DNA of 64,000 nt. Source: Strix aluco (lineage: Eukaryota; Chordata; Aves; Strigiformes; Strigidae). The DNA is taken from the NCBI RefSeq assembly GCF_031877795.1, contig NC_133971.1:60520463-60584462 (forward strand). The letters run 5' to 3'. The notes below the pieces were generated by a model. It saw nothing but the letters and a program-made list of their open reading frames with translations. It was not told the DNA's origin and did not search any database. A program made the position numbers and the translations under genes. Shown here piece by piece: positions 12,401 to 24,100 of this stretch (position 1 is the stretch's first letter; the number at the start of each line of letters is the position of its first letter).

Positions 12401-15320
12401 GCAGAGAATATGAGGTCTCAAAATGAAACCAAAGAGGTAAGGGAAACAACCACCCAGCTGGGCATGGGGCCACACTTCCAGCATAATCTAGGAGGGCAGC
12501 CCAGAGGAACTGGAGTTGTTGGGTTTAGAGAAGAAAATTTGAGAGCTGTGAATGGATCAAAATTTCCTACAGAAAGGGAGAAAATAAATCATTCATTGGG
12601 GATGGAACAAGAAAAGCAATCTCATCTGTTCTTCCCCTATCCCCAGTGGATAATTTAAGCAGCAGGACAGTTTTAGACTAGACATGAGGCTCACCCTTCA
12701 AAGAAAAAGAAGAGAAGCATCGGTCTGTTAGAGCTATGAGGTGTGAACTTTGATCAGCAATGGTTCAGGCAGAGTTGATCCTGCCATAGGCCAAGGGATA
12801 GACTAGACAGGACCTTTCAAGGTGTCTTCCAACCTTCTTCAGATCCTCAGAAGCAACCCTCTCCCACTGCTCACCAACTGCTTAGCCCTGGTAAGCAGTA
12901 ATATCTTAATACTAAGTGTGTTGTTTGTCAAGCAGGGTTCTTTTCTGTGTTAGTAGTGGAACAAGCAAATTTGGGAACAGCTCTTTAAGAAACAGGGCTT
13001 GTCTAGCAGTGCAGTAGTTAATCTGGAGAACTATCTTCAGCCAGTGATAAATCTGGTAAAGATACTCCTTTCAGAATACTTTTGTCTCTACTTTGTTTTA
13101 GTCTGGTGTGTTCTGGTTTTTTTACAGTGATTTGACTAATTGTGGCTTCAGCAATACATTATTTTCAGCCATGACAAACATACATTGAAATAAAAGTTGA
13201 GTTTTGGGGGAAGACAACTGAATAAAAAGAGACAACAGATGAATAAAGACAGACTAAAAAAAAAAGAGAGAGGGGTTTAAAAATGAGACTTGGCATTTGA
13301 ACTAATGGATTTGCTTGTGTGAGGTTATAAATCTTTCATCCTAGCTGGGATTACTGTCATTGAAAATGATGCATGTTGGAATTTAGAGAATAATGGGGCC
13401 ATGTCCTCAGGTGTAAACACAAGCAACAAAAAGCAGCTCCAAGAAAGATTATCTGACATCTCCCCACACCCAGGCCTCCCAAGGAATAGGAATTCTCTGA
13501 CACTTTGTTTTAAAAAAGTATTTAAAACCTAATGAAACATTTGTCTGTGATCTGTCATGAAGTGTTTTCTTTTGGTTTTGAAGTTTTTTAGATGCTCTAT
13601 GATGGTAAAATCCATTTCAAAGTTAAATACTGCTGTATTTGTATTGAAAAACACAAATACTTTGTGAGGGAAATGTTGAGAGGTATTCTTTCTGTCAGAA
13701 TATTTTGTTGAAATCAGCACAAATTCATTCAACTTCTGTGCAACCCCAAAATTACTTTTTTTCCCTTTTTTATGTCCTGCAGAAGTTTCATCTGAAAACA
13801 AAGTCCATAACTTTCTAAGTAAAGGGCTACAGTTAAGGCCTGGTGACTGAATTTGTAGGATAAGTGGATAATATGTGCCAGCCCAAAGGAAAAGACAGGA
13901 ATCTGTCAGCACAGAGGAGGATGGGGACTTGCTTAGTACCTATGCCCTTAATGTTTTTTGTGACCCCAACATTTTAGCCCTGCTCTCACTGCCAGACCAG
14001 CTGCATGAAACTTATCCATGTACCATATTCAGCTAGCATAGTCAGCTGATTTCTCCAATGCACTCCAAAAAATAAGAGGCTTTACGTGAAGCAGTCCAAA
14101 TAACATTCTGCCTTGATTATACAGCTCATGATAAGTCTTCCATTGCCAGTTCTGCTGATTTGCATTTTGCAAATCTCTCCTGCCACATGAAATTGCATTC
14201 TTAGTCTGGTGTGTGCATCAGCAGCTCTGTATCTTACCTTTCAAAAGATACTAGGGATGGGAAGCAGGAATTTTCATTTGAGAAAAAATCCTCCCTTTGG
14301 AAAAAAAGGGTTGTTTTCAGGCAAGCACTAAGGAAATGGTTCTGCAGGCTGCTTCTGCTTCAGCCAGACATGCAAAGCCATATGGGTGATATCATGTACT
14401 AGTCCTGTATAAATAAAAGGCTTTAAAAACTGTGGCAACATTTCCAGCAGCTGGAGTTCTTGCTGCATTTTCTTTCACAAGAAGTACAACAGCAGCCTTT
14501 TGGAGAAAAGCATAAAGAAATTGGGAAAACAAGTGGAACATCCCTCAGCAGAGAGCTTTTAAGCAGTCACTGGTTTATATGAGTGAATGTTCTTCTGATG
14601 CAGCGTATGTAGGAACAGTATGAAGGACAGCAACTTCATCGAATGTGGTTCTAAGGCATATGTCTCAGACACACAAAATCCGCTCTGGCCTGCTTAGCAC
14701 ATGACACTGTGGTTTGTTCAGTCAGGGCCCTGTGTCCAGCTGTCCAGTTTGCTGAAATCAGCAGGACTTGATTGGAGTGATAGTGTGGCAAATCAGGCCA
14801 GGATAGCAAACTGTCTCTTGTGTGGGCTGTCAGGATAAATCCTTTGACAGGGTCTAGTGATGTGCAGCTGTGGTGGTTCTGCCTGATGTTAAACCACCCC
14901 ACTCTGCACCCACCACATGATCAAGTCCTATTTGTTAATGTCAGTGTCACAGCCATAGCTTGCCAACAGACTAGAATATTTAGAAAAATTCAGCAGACTA
15001 GGAATGTTCTCAGACAATTAGAAATTCAGCCCCCTGCTAAAGACACTTGAAAACTGCAGCAACTATAAGCATGACAAGCAATGTTCTTGAGTGCATGTAT
15101 GTTCTTCCTCACGTTAAAAAGCACAAGCATAATGTCTACTCATAATTGCATGTTACATTACATGTAGTTTATCCTTTTCATTTTTTTTCTCTTGCAGGTG
15201 GAAGATGATTGGAAATATGTAGCTATGGTGATTGACAGAGTATTTCTCTGGGTATTTATAATCCTTTGTGCGTTTGGGACTGCAGGGCTCTTTATCCAGC
15301 CGCTAATAGCAGATACATAA
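3350..15320 (+). CDS. CHRNA6: CHRNA6, neuronal nicotinic acetylcholine receptor subunit alpha-6
   Basis: This is a ligand-gated cation channel subunit of the Cys-loop family, working at the plasma membrane of neurons, classically catecholaminergic and retinal ones. The six coding exons are 3350-3428, 8144-8283, 10083-10127, 11207-11316, 11449-12436 and 15198-15320. They total 1485 nt (494 aa plus stop), the same length as human alpha-6. All junctions are GT-AG and all phases match. Residues 1 to about 26 form a signal peptide. The Cys-loop is C158-C172. The vicinal pair C222-C223 (YNCC) marks an agonist-binding alpha subunit. Four membrane segments follow, with M2 reading [16 protein letters not shown] and Leu at 9'. 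The M3-M4 loop is Lys-rich and diverges from mammals, while the amphipathic stretch before M4 is conserved. The gene is convergent with CHRNB3, its assembly partner. The choice of alpha-6 over alpha-3 rests on the Cys-loop to M3 sequence and the neighbour. Confidence 0.96.
5290..7172 (+). mobile_element. CR1 LINE, 5'-truncated, in CHRNA6 intron 1
   Basis: About 1.9 kb of CR1 ORF2 is followed by the CR1 3' UTR and its ATTCTGTG-type tail. Reverse-transcriptase motifs are legible in three pieces. The first (5311-6111) has YYRPVSL and VYLDFSK, and a frameshift near 6030 breaks it. The second (6207-6671) has the catalytic FADD and ends at a TGA in place of a conserved Trp codon. The third (6735-7079) is the C-terminal part. 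The element is non-autonomous and inactive, in the same orientation as CHRNA6. Confidence 0.95.
7336..7853 (-). mobile_element. solo LTR of an endogenous retrovirus, CHRNA6 intron 1
   Basis: Read on the minus strand, this block has TG...CA-type ends, an AATAAAG polyadenylation signal just after a GGCGCC stretch, and a TATTGAGTTG-like U5 end. This resembles bird ERV LTRs. A (GC)n(AC)n microsatellite lies inside. I see no internal retroviral genes and no clear target-site duplication. It is an old fossil; family and exact ends are uncertain. Confidence 0.55.
7421..7452. repeat. (GC)n(AC)n microsatellite
   Basis: Five GC units followed by about ten AC units. Alternating purine-pyrimidine of this type favours Z-DNA. 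Confidence 0.9.
8144..8283 (+). CDS. CHRNA6: CHRNA6 coding exon 2
   Basis: It encodes [13 protein letters not shown] through VAITQLTNV, the start of the mature ligand-binding domain. The acceptor is ACACAG and the donor GTAAGA. Length is 140 nt, entering at phase 1 and leaving at phase 0. Confidence 0.95.
8284..10082. other. CHRNA6 intron 2
   Basis: The intron is GT-AG. I see no repeat or further exon that I can support; open frames in it are short and unlike known proteins. Confidence 0.8.
10083..10127 (+). CDS. CHRNA6: CHRNA6 coding exon 3
   Basis: This 45-nt exon encodes [15 protein letters not shown], the size and sequence typical of exon 3 in nicotinic subunit genes. Flanks are TTTCTAG and GTAAGT. 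Confidence 0.96.
10128..11206. other. CHRNA6 intron 3
   Basis: The intron is GT-AG with a polypyrimidine tract before 11207. A short CTCTG tandem lies at about 10422-10440. Nothing else stands out. Confidence 0.8.
11207..11316 (+). CDS. CHRNA6: CHRNA6 coding exon 4
   Basis: This 110-nt exon is the canonical exon-4 length. It encodes [19 protein letters not shown] through KPDIVLYN and leaves two bases that complete an Asn codon with exon 5. Confidence 0.96.
11449..12436 (+). CDS. CHRNA6: CHRNA6 coding exon 5 (Cys-loop, M1-M3, cytoplasmic loop)
   Basis: This is the large 988-nt exon. It carries the Cys-loop, loop-C vicinal cysteines, M1-M3 and most of the M3-M4 loop, and ends NETKE before GTAAGG. 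The open frame runs on into the intron to 12658; that tail is not coding. Confidence 0.97.
12437..15197. other. CHRNA6 intron 5
   Basis: This 2.8-kb intron separates the M3-M4 loop exon from the M4 exon. Apart from the probable CR1 remnant near its start I see only A-rich and unique sequence. Confidence 0.8.
12660..12845 (+). mobile_element. possible degraded CR1 3' end
   Basis: Phrases such as GACAGGACCTTTCAAGG and TCTTCCAACCTT match the CR1 3' UTR wording, but the usual octamer tail is missing. It lies in CHRNA6 intron 5 and is old and diverged. Confidence 0.45.
15198..15320 (+). CDS. CHRNA6: CHRNA6 coding exon 6 (M4)
   Basis: It encodes [18 protein letters not shown], then the M4 helix and a short extracellular tail, ending LIADT and TAA. 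The acceptor is TTTCTCTTGCAG and the phase is 0. Confidence 0.97.
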   Translation: MEDDWKYVAMVIDRVFLWVFIILCAFGTAGLFIQPLIADT

Positions 15321-15912
15321 CTTGATCCACTGCTTTTTATTCACTTTTGCTCTTGTTTCATTTTTGAACTGTCCCCTGTATTTCTCTTCTATTACATAAC
15401 CCCTCTGCTCATCATCTCCTCAGCACCCAGCCACAGAGGAAAGGAGAAAGAAAGAGAAGGGTCCTCTGGGAAAGCAAATAACCCGAAACAGAATGAGAAA
15501 AGGACCAAAAATGGGAGATGAGCATGTGGTCTTTCTATGGTGGAACGCCTGGGATTTTTAGAGTGCCTACCTGTCTTTCCCTCAGTGAATCAGCAGTAAC
15601 AATCACACTGAAGATCACAGGAGCACATTGAAGTTATTGAGCTTTTCCCTTGATTTCAGTACAGGGGGCTATTAGGGACAGTTCAGGCACTTCTGAGTGC
15701 ATTGCACAAAGAAGACTCTACCTCACTTCATTTTTCTCTCCTGATCATAATTCTTCTTCATCTTTGAGTTAATTTACACTTCCTCTCTATTTCTCGCCTT
15801 GTACAACAGCTAGTCTTTGATATGGCACTTAGATGAGGTACCACAGTCCTACTGACTGTACCAATACTCCTTATTGTGTTTTTGTGTCAGGGCAGCCAAT
15901 AATCAAAATAAA
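15321..15912 (+). other. CHRNA6: CHRNA6 3' UTR with first AATAAA
   Basis: The first good polyadenylation hexamer after the stop is AATAAA at 15907-15912. Others at 17103-17108 and 17122-17127 could give longer transcripts. The extent is inferred. Confidence 0.5.
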
Positions 15913-18900
15913 AGTACAATCAAACCAATCTCTTGACCCTGTAACATTTTCAATACAATCTAAAATAAGGGGTCCCTGTCTTCTGCAATACAGGTACACA
16001 AATGAGGTCTCAGATTAGCAAAGCACATTGTTCACATTTATGTTTGAAGTCAGAGAGGTCTTAAATACTTAATCATAGTTGAAGACAAACCAACTTAGTA
16101 TTTTGCACTGCATGTAGCCTTGCTGACATCATTTGAAGCATCCTAGAGTCACCAAAGAGGAATAACCTAGATGCACTATGGAAAACCAGAGAAGACCTGA
16201 ACTGTCTGTGGTTACCATGTAAGGCATCCACATTTGAAATCTACATGCTTCTAAGACCTTTAAAAACTAGTTCGTTTGCCACTTAACTTTGCATGTGACC
16301 AACGTTCCCTCTACTTCCTAATACTGAATACCAAGACCTTGGTGAACTCCAGTAGGATTTCCAAGATGTGTTTATCTCATCAGGTTAACAGTGGTCTCAG
16401 CCCACAGATTCTGCTCTGAAACCTCATGCTTGCTCAGGCTCAGACATAAGCCCAAGAGGGAAGAGTTTGTCCTTGAGTAGCTACTCATCACAGACAATTG
16501 GGTTGACAGCATTGGATTGATCTGAGTTCTCCTGTGTTTTTAAAACCCAAGACCAACTTGGTTTACACACATTCCAGCAGGAGAAGACTGGCTACCATGA
16601 GTCCTGTGCAAAGCTGGGCACCTTGGTCCAAAGAGCTCTGCGACAGTTTTTTGTTTGCTGGCTCCTCATGAGTCAGTGCTGTGTGTGCAAACCTGTAGCT
16701 GTAGGGACTCTTCATCTGGAGCTGAAGTTCCTGCTATGTGACCAGGTTCCCAATCCTAGGGCACTTAATCCTTAAATACTTTGTAGATATGCAGCTGGTG
16801 TGGTTTCTATACTATGTGGACAATTTACCCTCAGGTCTCTTGTCTGTTTAGATTCCTGTTGGTTTTGTGCTGAAGGATTCTTCTCTAAAAGGCACCATGT
16901 CAATTAAAGCCAATGGCTTCAAGGGTAAAAAGCCTTTCTCTCTTATAGGAGGCTCTAAATTTAACTGTACAGTGTCAGTGCAGTGTTTTCAGAGTGTCTG
17001 CCATGTATCAGTGTCTGCTTTGGGCATCACCAGTCCTTGGAAAGTATGACTCCCTGTTTCAGAGGTCACTGACTGGCCTTTTACTCCTTTTTGATGCTCC
17101 ATAATAAAGAGAATAGGACTGAATAAATGTATATGTCAGAGATAAAGGTGAAATGACAAGAATATAACTGTCTTAATCCAGTAGTTGAAATACATAAAAT
17201 CATAAAACCGTGTTTTCTAAAATCCCCCTGAGTGTTGCATGATTATGTACCAACTGACAGACAGATGTATGGACAAGCATGGTTTGTTTTGTCAGCCTGT
17301 CAATTAAATATCATTCCTGGGATATACTTTCTGGAAGAATTTGTATTTTTTTGAAAACTTCCTGATGCACAATGTGTTTAGAGATGCTACTAAATGACAT
17401 TTGCTATGCTGGTTCTTTAATCAGAAAGGAGGGGAGGGAAAAGGAAGGGAGTTTGTAGAGGAGAGCTGCATTCTAAGCCCGAAAGCTTCATTTCTATAGG
17501 AAAGACATCTGACTGCCAGCATTCACTGTTGCAGTCTATTACCATACAAATGATGAAAATACTGTGGCTGAAGTGTACTGCATTGGCGTCATAGGCATGA
17601 CAGCTGCTACCCCACAGCCAGTAAGTTGATTTTAGCAAAATCCCTGACTTTTTGTCAAAGTATTCACAATTTTACAGCTCCTCATCTCCAGTTAGGAGAC
17701 CTCAGTGCCCCAGCATCAGCTCCCTGTCTTTGTCATTTACGGTAATACACTTCTCTCTGTCTTGCATCTGGACCTCAAACACAGGGTTTGGTCAGTTTAG
17801 CTCATCAGCCTGGTATCCTAAGAAAGTAAGATTTACAAAGTCATGTTCTGTAGCTTTCTGAGTGTACTATTTCCCCTTCCCCCCCACCCAGTACCTTTTG
17901 GATCCTTCTTTTGCCATTTTCAGCTGTGTTTGGCACATTCAAAACTTGGGAGCCTTGCATACTCCCGTCAGCTCTGTGAAAGTAGCTGGCTGATTAAAGA
18001 GAGGAGGGGAGACACGCGATAAGCATCTCACCTTGGAGAAAGCTGCAGTAGGGGCTCACCTCTGAACTGACATGGAAGAACTCACACAAAAGGTACATTT
18101 TTTACTTGCCCCAAGTCTTGTTGGGGAACCTTCTGACTGAAATACCAAGGAAAGTTTCAACCAGAGCTGGTGCCATCCCAGACGCTGGGTTGGGTTGCAT
18201 ACCATGCACAGCCACAGGAGAAGTACTCATGTTCATTGCAAGGCACACAGAGTGGTGTGTCTGTTCTTGCCCCATCAGCTCCAAAGCCACATCGGCAACA
18301 TCCCTATTGTATGTTCTAGTATAAACGTAGCACTGGCAGCAAGAAATCTCCTTTCCTTGAGAATGATGGCATCTCTGAATTGATTTTAAAAGCACAGAAG
18401 CAATTTGACAGCTCAACCAGCTCATTACATTTGTTTCCCAAGGGAAACCATTTTTCCACTTTTCCCCCTACTAAAAGGCCCAGAGGAGTTTGTCACATTC
18501 ATCTCTTGGTGAATGAATGATACAGATACATGGTCCTGCCAAGCAGTGCCAAGGCCCTGGCAAACCAGTGCCCAGAGTCAACGCAGCACATGTTGAGGCA
18601 GTAGTAAGGCAGAGGATTGCTGGGGTTTTTTTAAGATTTGCAATTTACAATGTTGTCATTCACAGACAGAGCACATGGAGCAGAGGGAAGGAGCGCATTG
18701 GAGGACTGTCTGCCCAGATGTCCTTCCTAGTTGTTTTTTAGTGGCAGGCCAGGTTGTGGGACATGCTGAATGCATTTTCAGACCAGTGGCAAGGAGATTC
18801 AGGGAAGCTCAGAAACAGTCAGTGCAAGTAAATAATGACTAATGAGACTACAGATGTAGCAGTCCTAGATGCAATGCTAGGAAGATGAGAGGCCAAAAGC

Positions 18901-20784
18901 CATACCTGTGCAGTGTTCATACATCTCCTGCTCCAAAGATCTGAGCCCTGCTGACCTCCTCTAGCATAAGCCAGAAGAAGCAGCTTGGCGTGAGACACAG
19001 CCACGTGTTGCCTTCAGGCAGGCAACTGAAATGTCATGTTGCAAGGTGAGGACAGGACCATCTGCCAGCTAAACACCTGAAGCACTTGCCCAGGAGAGGA
19101 TTTTGTCATCTGTCATGGCTAAGAGGCAGCCCCCTGGCAGCAGTGCTCAGACGGAAAACCTATTGCTAATTGATTTCAAGAGTCTAAATGCTGGAAAGAA
19201 GAGCTTCCTGGCAGTTTTGCTGTGGATATTTCACAGTATTGGCTAGGGAAATAAAATCAGACTTAATGCAAAAAGAGAGGAGCAGCTGGTAGTAAAGTCA
19301 ATGTCTAGAAGTTTTATACCAGTGTCTTATGTTAAGACATCTATCTGTATATGCTAAACTAAATGGTTCTGTTCTAGGTTCCTGCAATATAATAACCAGA
19401 TCTGAATGCTCCCTCCTCAAAATCACACACAGAACTAAAAAGTTATGAGGACTTTCCAAGAACATGACAACTCCTCTGTTTGAATAGATTTGAGACAAGG
19501 CTTTTAAAATGGGCTACAATCTAGACTTTTCTGACAACAAAACAACAACAAAGCCCAGCATATGAGCACTCTCATCCCAGGAGTCATTTACTAAATACAT
19601 GTTTATTAATAATGATTGCACAAGTGAACAGAACTTTCTGAAGTGACCCAACAAGATGGAATGATACTAATTCACAGATATCTGGTGTGTACACATAATC
19701 CAAGCACAAGAATACCTCTGTGTATTTTTAACACATTCTAACCTCCATCCCTCTGGAGAAAGTTTCAAGGCTAGCTAAAGCTTTAACACCAGGTGCACAT
19801 TTAGACTGTCAAAAATTGGATCTCCAAATCCCTCGCTACCCGTGAAAACATCTACAAGTTCTGAATGGGTTTTTCTAAAGCACTCCATGTCAGCAAAACA
19901 CTGCCCCAGCAAAAGTGGTGAGAGCTTCACTTGTGCATTTTCTGTCAGGTTTCATTTACGCTTTTAAGAGCTGCTGCTAATCATGCAGGAGAATCCCATT
20001 TGAATGAATCAAAGGAATGAAACTGTGAATTGCCTGGGCGACACGAACAAATCAACACCCAAAGATGTGTCTTCCCAGTAGGCAGCTCACCCCACAGCTC
20101 TCAGGAGAAACTCCACTTCTGCACCAACCACAAGTTTCATTTGCCAAAAACAATGTCTGCAGCTTCCCTCCAGCTGAACTGTTTAGGAAGATCACTGTTG
20201 CCTTACTGAGTAACATAGCCACATTTCTCCAAGCAGTATACTTTGGTTGATCTTCCATTTCCACTTGTCTTGTGAAAAAGCAGGTGCAGGAATCATTGTT
20301 TCTAAATGAGGAGCATGGGGAAAATCCTTACTTGTTCAGCCTTTTGGTACATTACAGAGCAGCAGGCAAAACTGCAAATAATACTGAAAAGTGGGTAATA
20401 CCTTGTAGCTTCCTGATGTCCAAGAGAAGAGACAAAGCATGCATGCCATAAAGGCTGGTAGCAGGTGGGCAGAGTGGTAAGTTCTGTCACTGTTGAGCTG
20501 ATCCTGCCGCAAGGTGAAGCCACAGAGTCAAGGTTTCAAACATCCCATCTAAAGGTATTTGTACTTCTTGTGATGCACATGCTGTGCAATTGCCAGTTCT
20601 GACACATGCAAAGAGCAATCTGTAGAGACTTTGTGGTTTTTACTTGGAAATGTAGATAAACTGAGTACTGATTTGTGTGCCTACTATAACTTCTTTTATA
20701 AAGTAGCATTTTAACTGACAGATCTGCCTTTTAAGCGTAATCATTGTGCCAGATGTACTGTTTCCAATTTTAATAATCTTGGCT
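15913..20784. other. intergenic between convergent CHRNA6 and CHRNB3
   Basis: I find no gene or recognisable repeat. Longer transcripts from either gene may extend into it. The open frames (longest about 107 codons, near 18102-18425 on the minus strand) lack any family signature. Confidence 0.6.
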
Positions 20785-20790
20785 TTTATT
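20785..20790 (-). promoter_or_regulatory. CHRNB3: CHRNB3 polyadenylation signal (candidate)
   Basis: AATAAA on the minus strand (TTTATT on +), about 270 nt beyond the stop codon. It is the nearest canonical hexamer downstream of CHRNB3. Confidence 0.5.
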
Positions 20791-21060
20791 GTAATATAAT
20801 CAAGCTACTAGGAAAATACTTATAACTCAATTGTGCAATCCCACTTTAGGACTCAGCTGCTCACCAAGCCCTTCTCCTATCTGTCAAATCTGTAACTGGT
20901 AGAGTTGTATGCAGATAGAAAGCATTAACCAATGCCCACTGTTACCATCACTTTTCCTCGGTCTTGCTGTTGCTTCCCATCTTGTACAATAGAGACCAAG
21001 GTCAAAGGCAACACCATCCCTAGGCATTGTACCTGTTGTATGCTACTGTGAGAGCATTTT

Positions 21061-21195
21061 CTACAAAGTACTGTTCAGCCACATCTGTAATGCAGGGGTA
21101 AAGATGAGAACTGAACCCATCACTGACACCACCAGAAATAGCCATAGGAAGATCCGATCCAGGACTTGAGCTACAAATTTCCAGTCTTGGACAAC
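21061..21195 (-). CDS. CHRNB3: CHRNB3 coding exon 6 (M4)
   Basis: It encodes [18 protein letters not shown], the M4 helix, and a C-terminus ending MWLNSTL and TAG. The acceptor is CTCCCAG and the phase is 0. Confidence 0.96.
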   Translation of the reverse strand, partial: VVQDWKFVAQVLDRIFLWLFLVVSVMGSVLIFTPALQMWLNSTL

Positions 21196-24100
21196 CTGGG
21201 AGGGAGAGACGGAGAACAAACAGAAACAGTAATGAGTCCAGCACTTTATTCATGCTCTACATATATTTTAGCTCAAAAAATCTGTTTTTAACATTCTAAA
21301 TTTGTAGTGTGCTGTATCCTAAAACTGACATGGATGACTTTTTCAGCATCCATAGCTGTGAGTCACTCAAAACCCCAAAACAAATCTGTAGTTTTACACA
21401 CATGGTAATAAAACTTCTTTTAGCCTGTGCAAAAGCTTTCAGCTTAGTGCATATGTGAAAGTTTACTGATTCAAGCTTGAAGATGACTTTATAATGAACT
21501 GTTTTTCTTTCCATAGAACTGCATCTCCCCTGAAGTGCCAGGATGTGGCTCTAGCACAGACTTTGCTTCTAGTTCGAGTGGTCTTATTGGTTTGTGTTTG
21601 CCTAAGTGCTCTGTTTGCTCAGATTGTGTGCATTGAGGAGGTGGAGGCGGATTTTGCATTGTGAGTACTGGCACAACCCTGTACACACAAAAGGACTATT
21701 TATAAAAGCAATGCAAGTGACTTTTTTTATTAAAAATTATTTCAGCTTCAAACAGAAGGCTTCACTCATGGACACTATATGCTCACAAACTGCATGTTTG
21801 ATTTACTCTTCATCTCTCTGCTGAAGTTGTCTCAGCACAGTTTGAACAAAGCCCTTGTCTTTTGGTAAAAGGGTGCTAACAGAAGTTTTTCTCTTCCCAA
21901 TGCATCTCATGCAAGGGTAAGAGAGCACAGAAATGTTGGGGTTAGGGTTAGGGTAGGGTTAGGATTAGGGTTAGGGTCATTAGGGTTAGACTGTTAGGGT
22001 TAGGGGTTAGGGATTAGGGTTAGGCCATTATGGTTAGGGTTAGGGTTAGGCCATTACAGTTAGGGTTAGGGGTTAGGGGTAGGGTTAGGTGTTAGAGTTA
22101 GGCCATTAGGGTTAGTCTTAGGGTTAGGGCATTAGGTTTAGGGTTAGGGTTAGAGTTAGGCCTTTAGGGTTAGGGTTAGGGGTAGTGTTAGGGTTAGGGT
22201 TACGCGGTTAGGGTTAGGGTCATTAGGGTTAGGGTTAGGGGTTAGGGTTAGGCCTTTAGGGTTAGGAGTAGTTTTAGGGTTAGGGTTATGCGGTTAGGGT
22301 TAGGGTCATTAGGGTTAGAGTTAGGGTTAGGCCATTAGGGTTAGGCATTAGGGTTAGGGTTTAAGGTTAGGGTTAGGGGTTAGGGTAGATGCATTGTTTA
22401 TGCACACACATATTTGCCGTTTTGATAGTCACGTGGATTGTTGGGAGAAGGAAAAACATGGTAGTTGGGGACTGATCTGATGTTAGCGAAAATCTAGAAG
22501 ACCTTTTGAGAAGAATCAAAGCAGGGCAGCTGCACTGTCTATAGTCACCGAGAGGCCAGGACTGAGACCTAGCAACTGTCGTAGAGCCTGCCTATTTCAG
22601 AGAGTTTCAGAGCATGTGACAACTCAGAGATTTTCCAGATTCATGTCTATCCCAAATTTAAGCAGGCCAAGCTTATTCAAATAATCCCCAAACAGGAATT
22701 CCTTCAAGGGAGGCTGCTGTGGCTTCTTGCTTCTGTGAAGAGCAGGGACTCACAGCACTATACAGTTCTCCCTGAAGCAGTGCATTTTCCCAAAACCCGT
22801 ATTATTTATCAAGCAAGGGAAGCTCCCAGGCCATGTCTCAGATGACAGCAGGAGAAAGAGGCAAAGGGAAAGGCATGCAGAAAAGGTAAGAGCTTGGAAG
22901 CCACTGCTCTCAAGAAAACTGTGATCCCTCCTTGCCCTCTCTTCACCTACCTGTCTGATGAAATGCTCCTTTTTAACATGCTTGGAAATGTATCGAATGG
23001 AGTCAGCTGCTTTTTCCAGAAAGGCAGTAACAATTTTCTCTCTGTCTTTTGCTTGCTTGTGTTTCTGTTTCCCCAGGAGCTTTGATTTCAAAGTGGTTTC
23101 CCTTTCTTCAGTCTCTGAGAAGGAGTAACGATCTACATGGCCCTTCATGCAGAGCAGCTGAGGCAATTTCTGGAGGAAGAGTCTTTTAACCCAGGGAGCC
23201 ATGGGATGATAAGTTGCTGAGGAGCGATGGTGGACATTGATAACAAACACAGTCACGATGATAGAGAGGGTCACAAAAATCATGATGAACAGCAGATACT
23301 CACCAATCAGAGGGATGACTTTGGAAGAAGAAGGGATTATTTCCTCAATCACTAAAAGGAAAACAGTGAGGGAGACTAAAACTGATGTAGATAATGAAAG
23401 CTTTTCTCCTTCATCTGAAGGCAGGTAAAACACCAGGACAGTTAGAAAAGACAATCCCAGGCAAGGGATTATTAAGAAAAGAGTATAAAACAGCGGAAGT
23501 CGTCTCAACACAAAGGAGTAAGTGACAAATGGGTAAGAGTACAACCCGTCCTTCCTGTTGCCTTTCATACCTTTGGCATTTAAGATCTCCCACTCCCCGT
23601 TATCAAAGAAGTCTTTCCTGTCTACATTTTCATCCACTAAAATCAAGTCCACCATACTGCCATCATATGTCCATGACCCAAACTTCATGGAGCAGTTTTG
23701 TCTGTCGAAGGGGAAGAAGGTCACGTCCATCATGCAAGAGCTCTTATAACTGGCTGGTGGCATCCACGTCACCACTCCATTGTACTTGACTATGACTTTG
23801 GTCATCAGGGATCCTTCAAAACGTCCATCAGCACTGCAAGTTGGACAGGAAGAAACAGCACCAAGTTCAGTACTATGTTTGCCCCAGTCCTACCCCCCCA
23901 CAGCTCTGCCTTCTGCCTATCACCTGGAGCACAAGGGAAGCCAACATTCATACTGCTAAAAGAAGCAGCCTTCTGACAGCACACGCAAGCTGAACGGCGA
24001 CCGGCATGCCTTGCCCAAGCTCTGGCCTAAGCCTGGAGCAAGGAGCCATGCTACTCACTTTTCAAACAAAACAATGTCAGGAAGCCACAGGGACTCAGAG

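Noticed and set aside
12437-12658. continuation of the CHRNA6 exon-5 frame
   Set aside because: A GTAAGG donor at 12437 and a phase-matched M4 exon at 15198 show that this is intron read-through.
21936-22387. true chromosome end
   Set aside because: The TTAGGG array is degenerate, flanked on both sides by CHRNB3 exons in phase, and so is interstitial.
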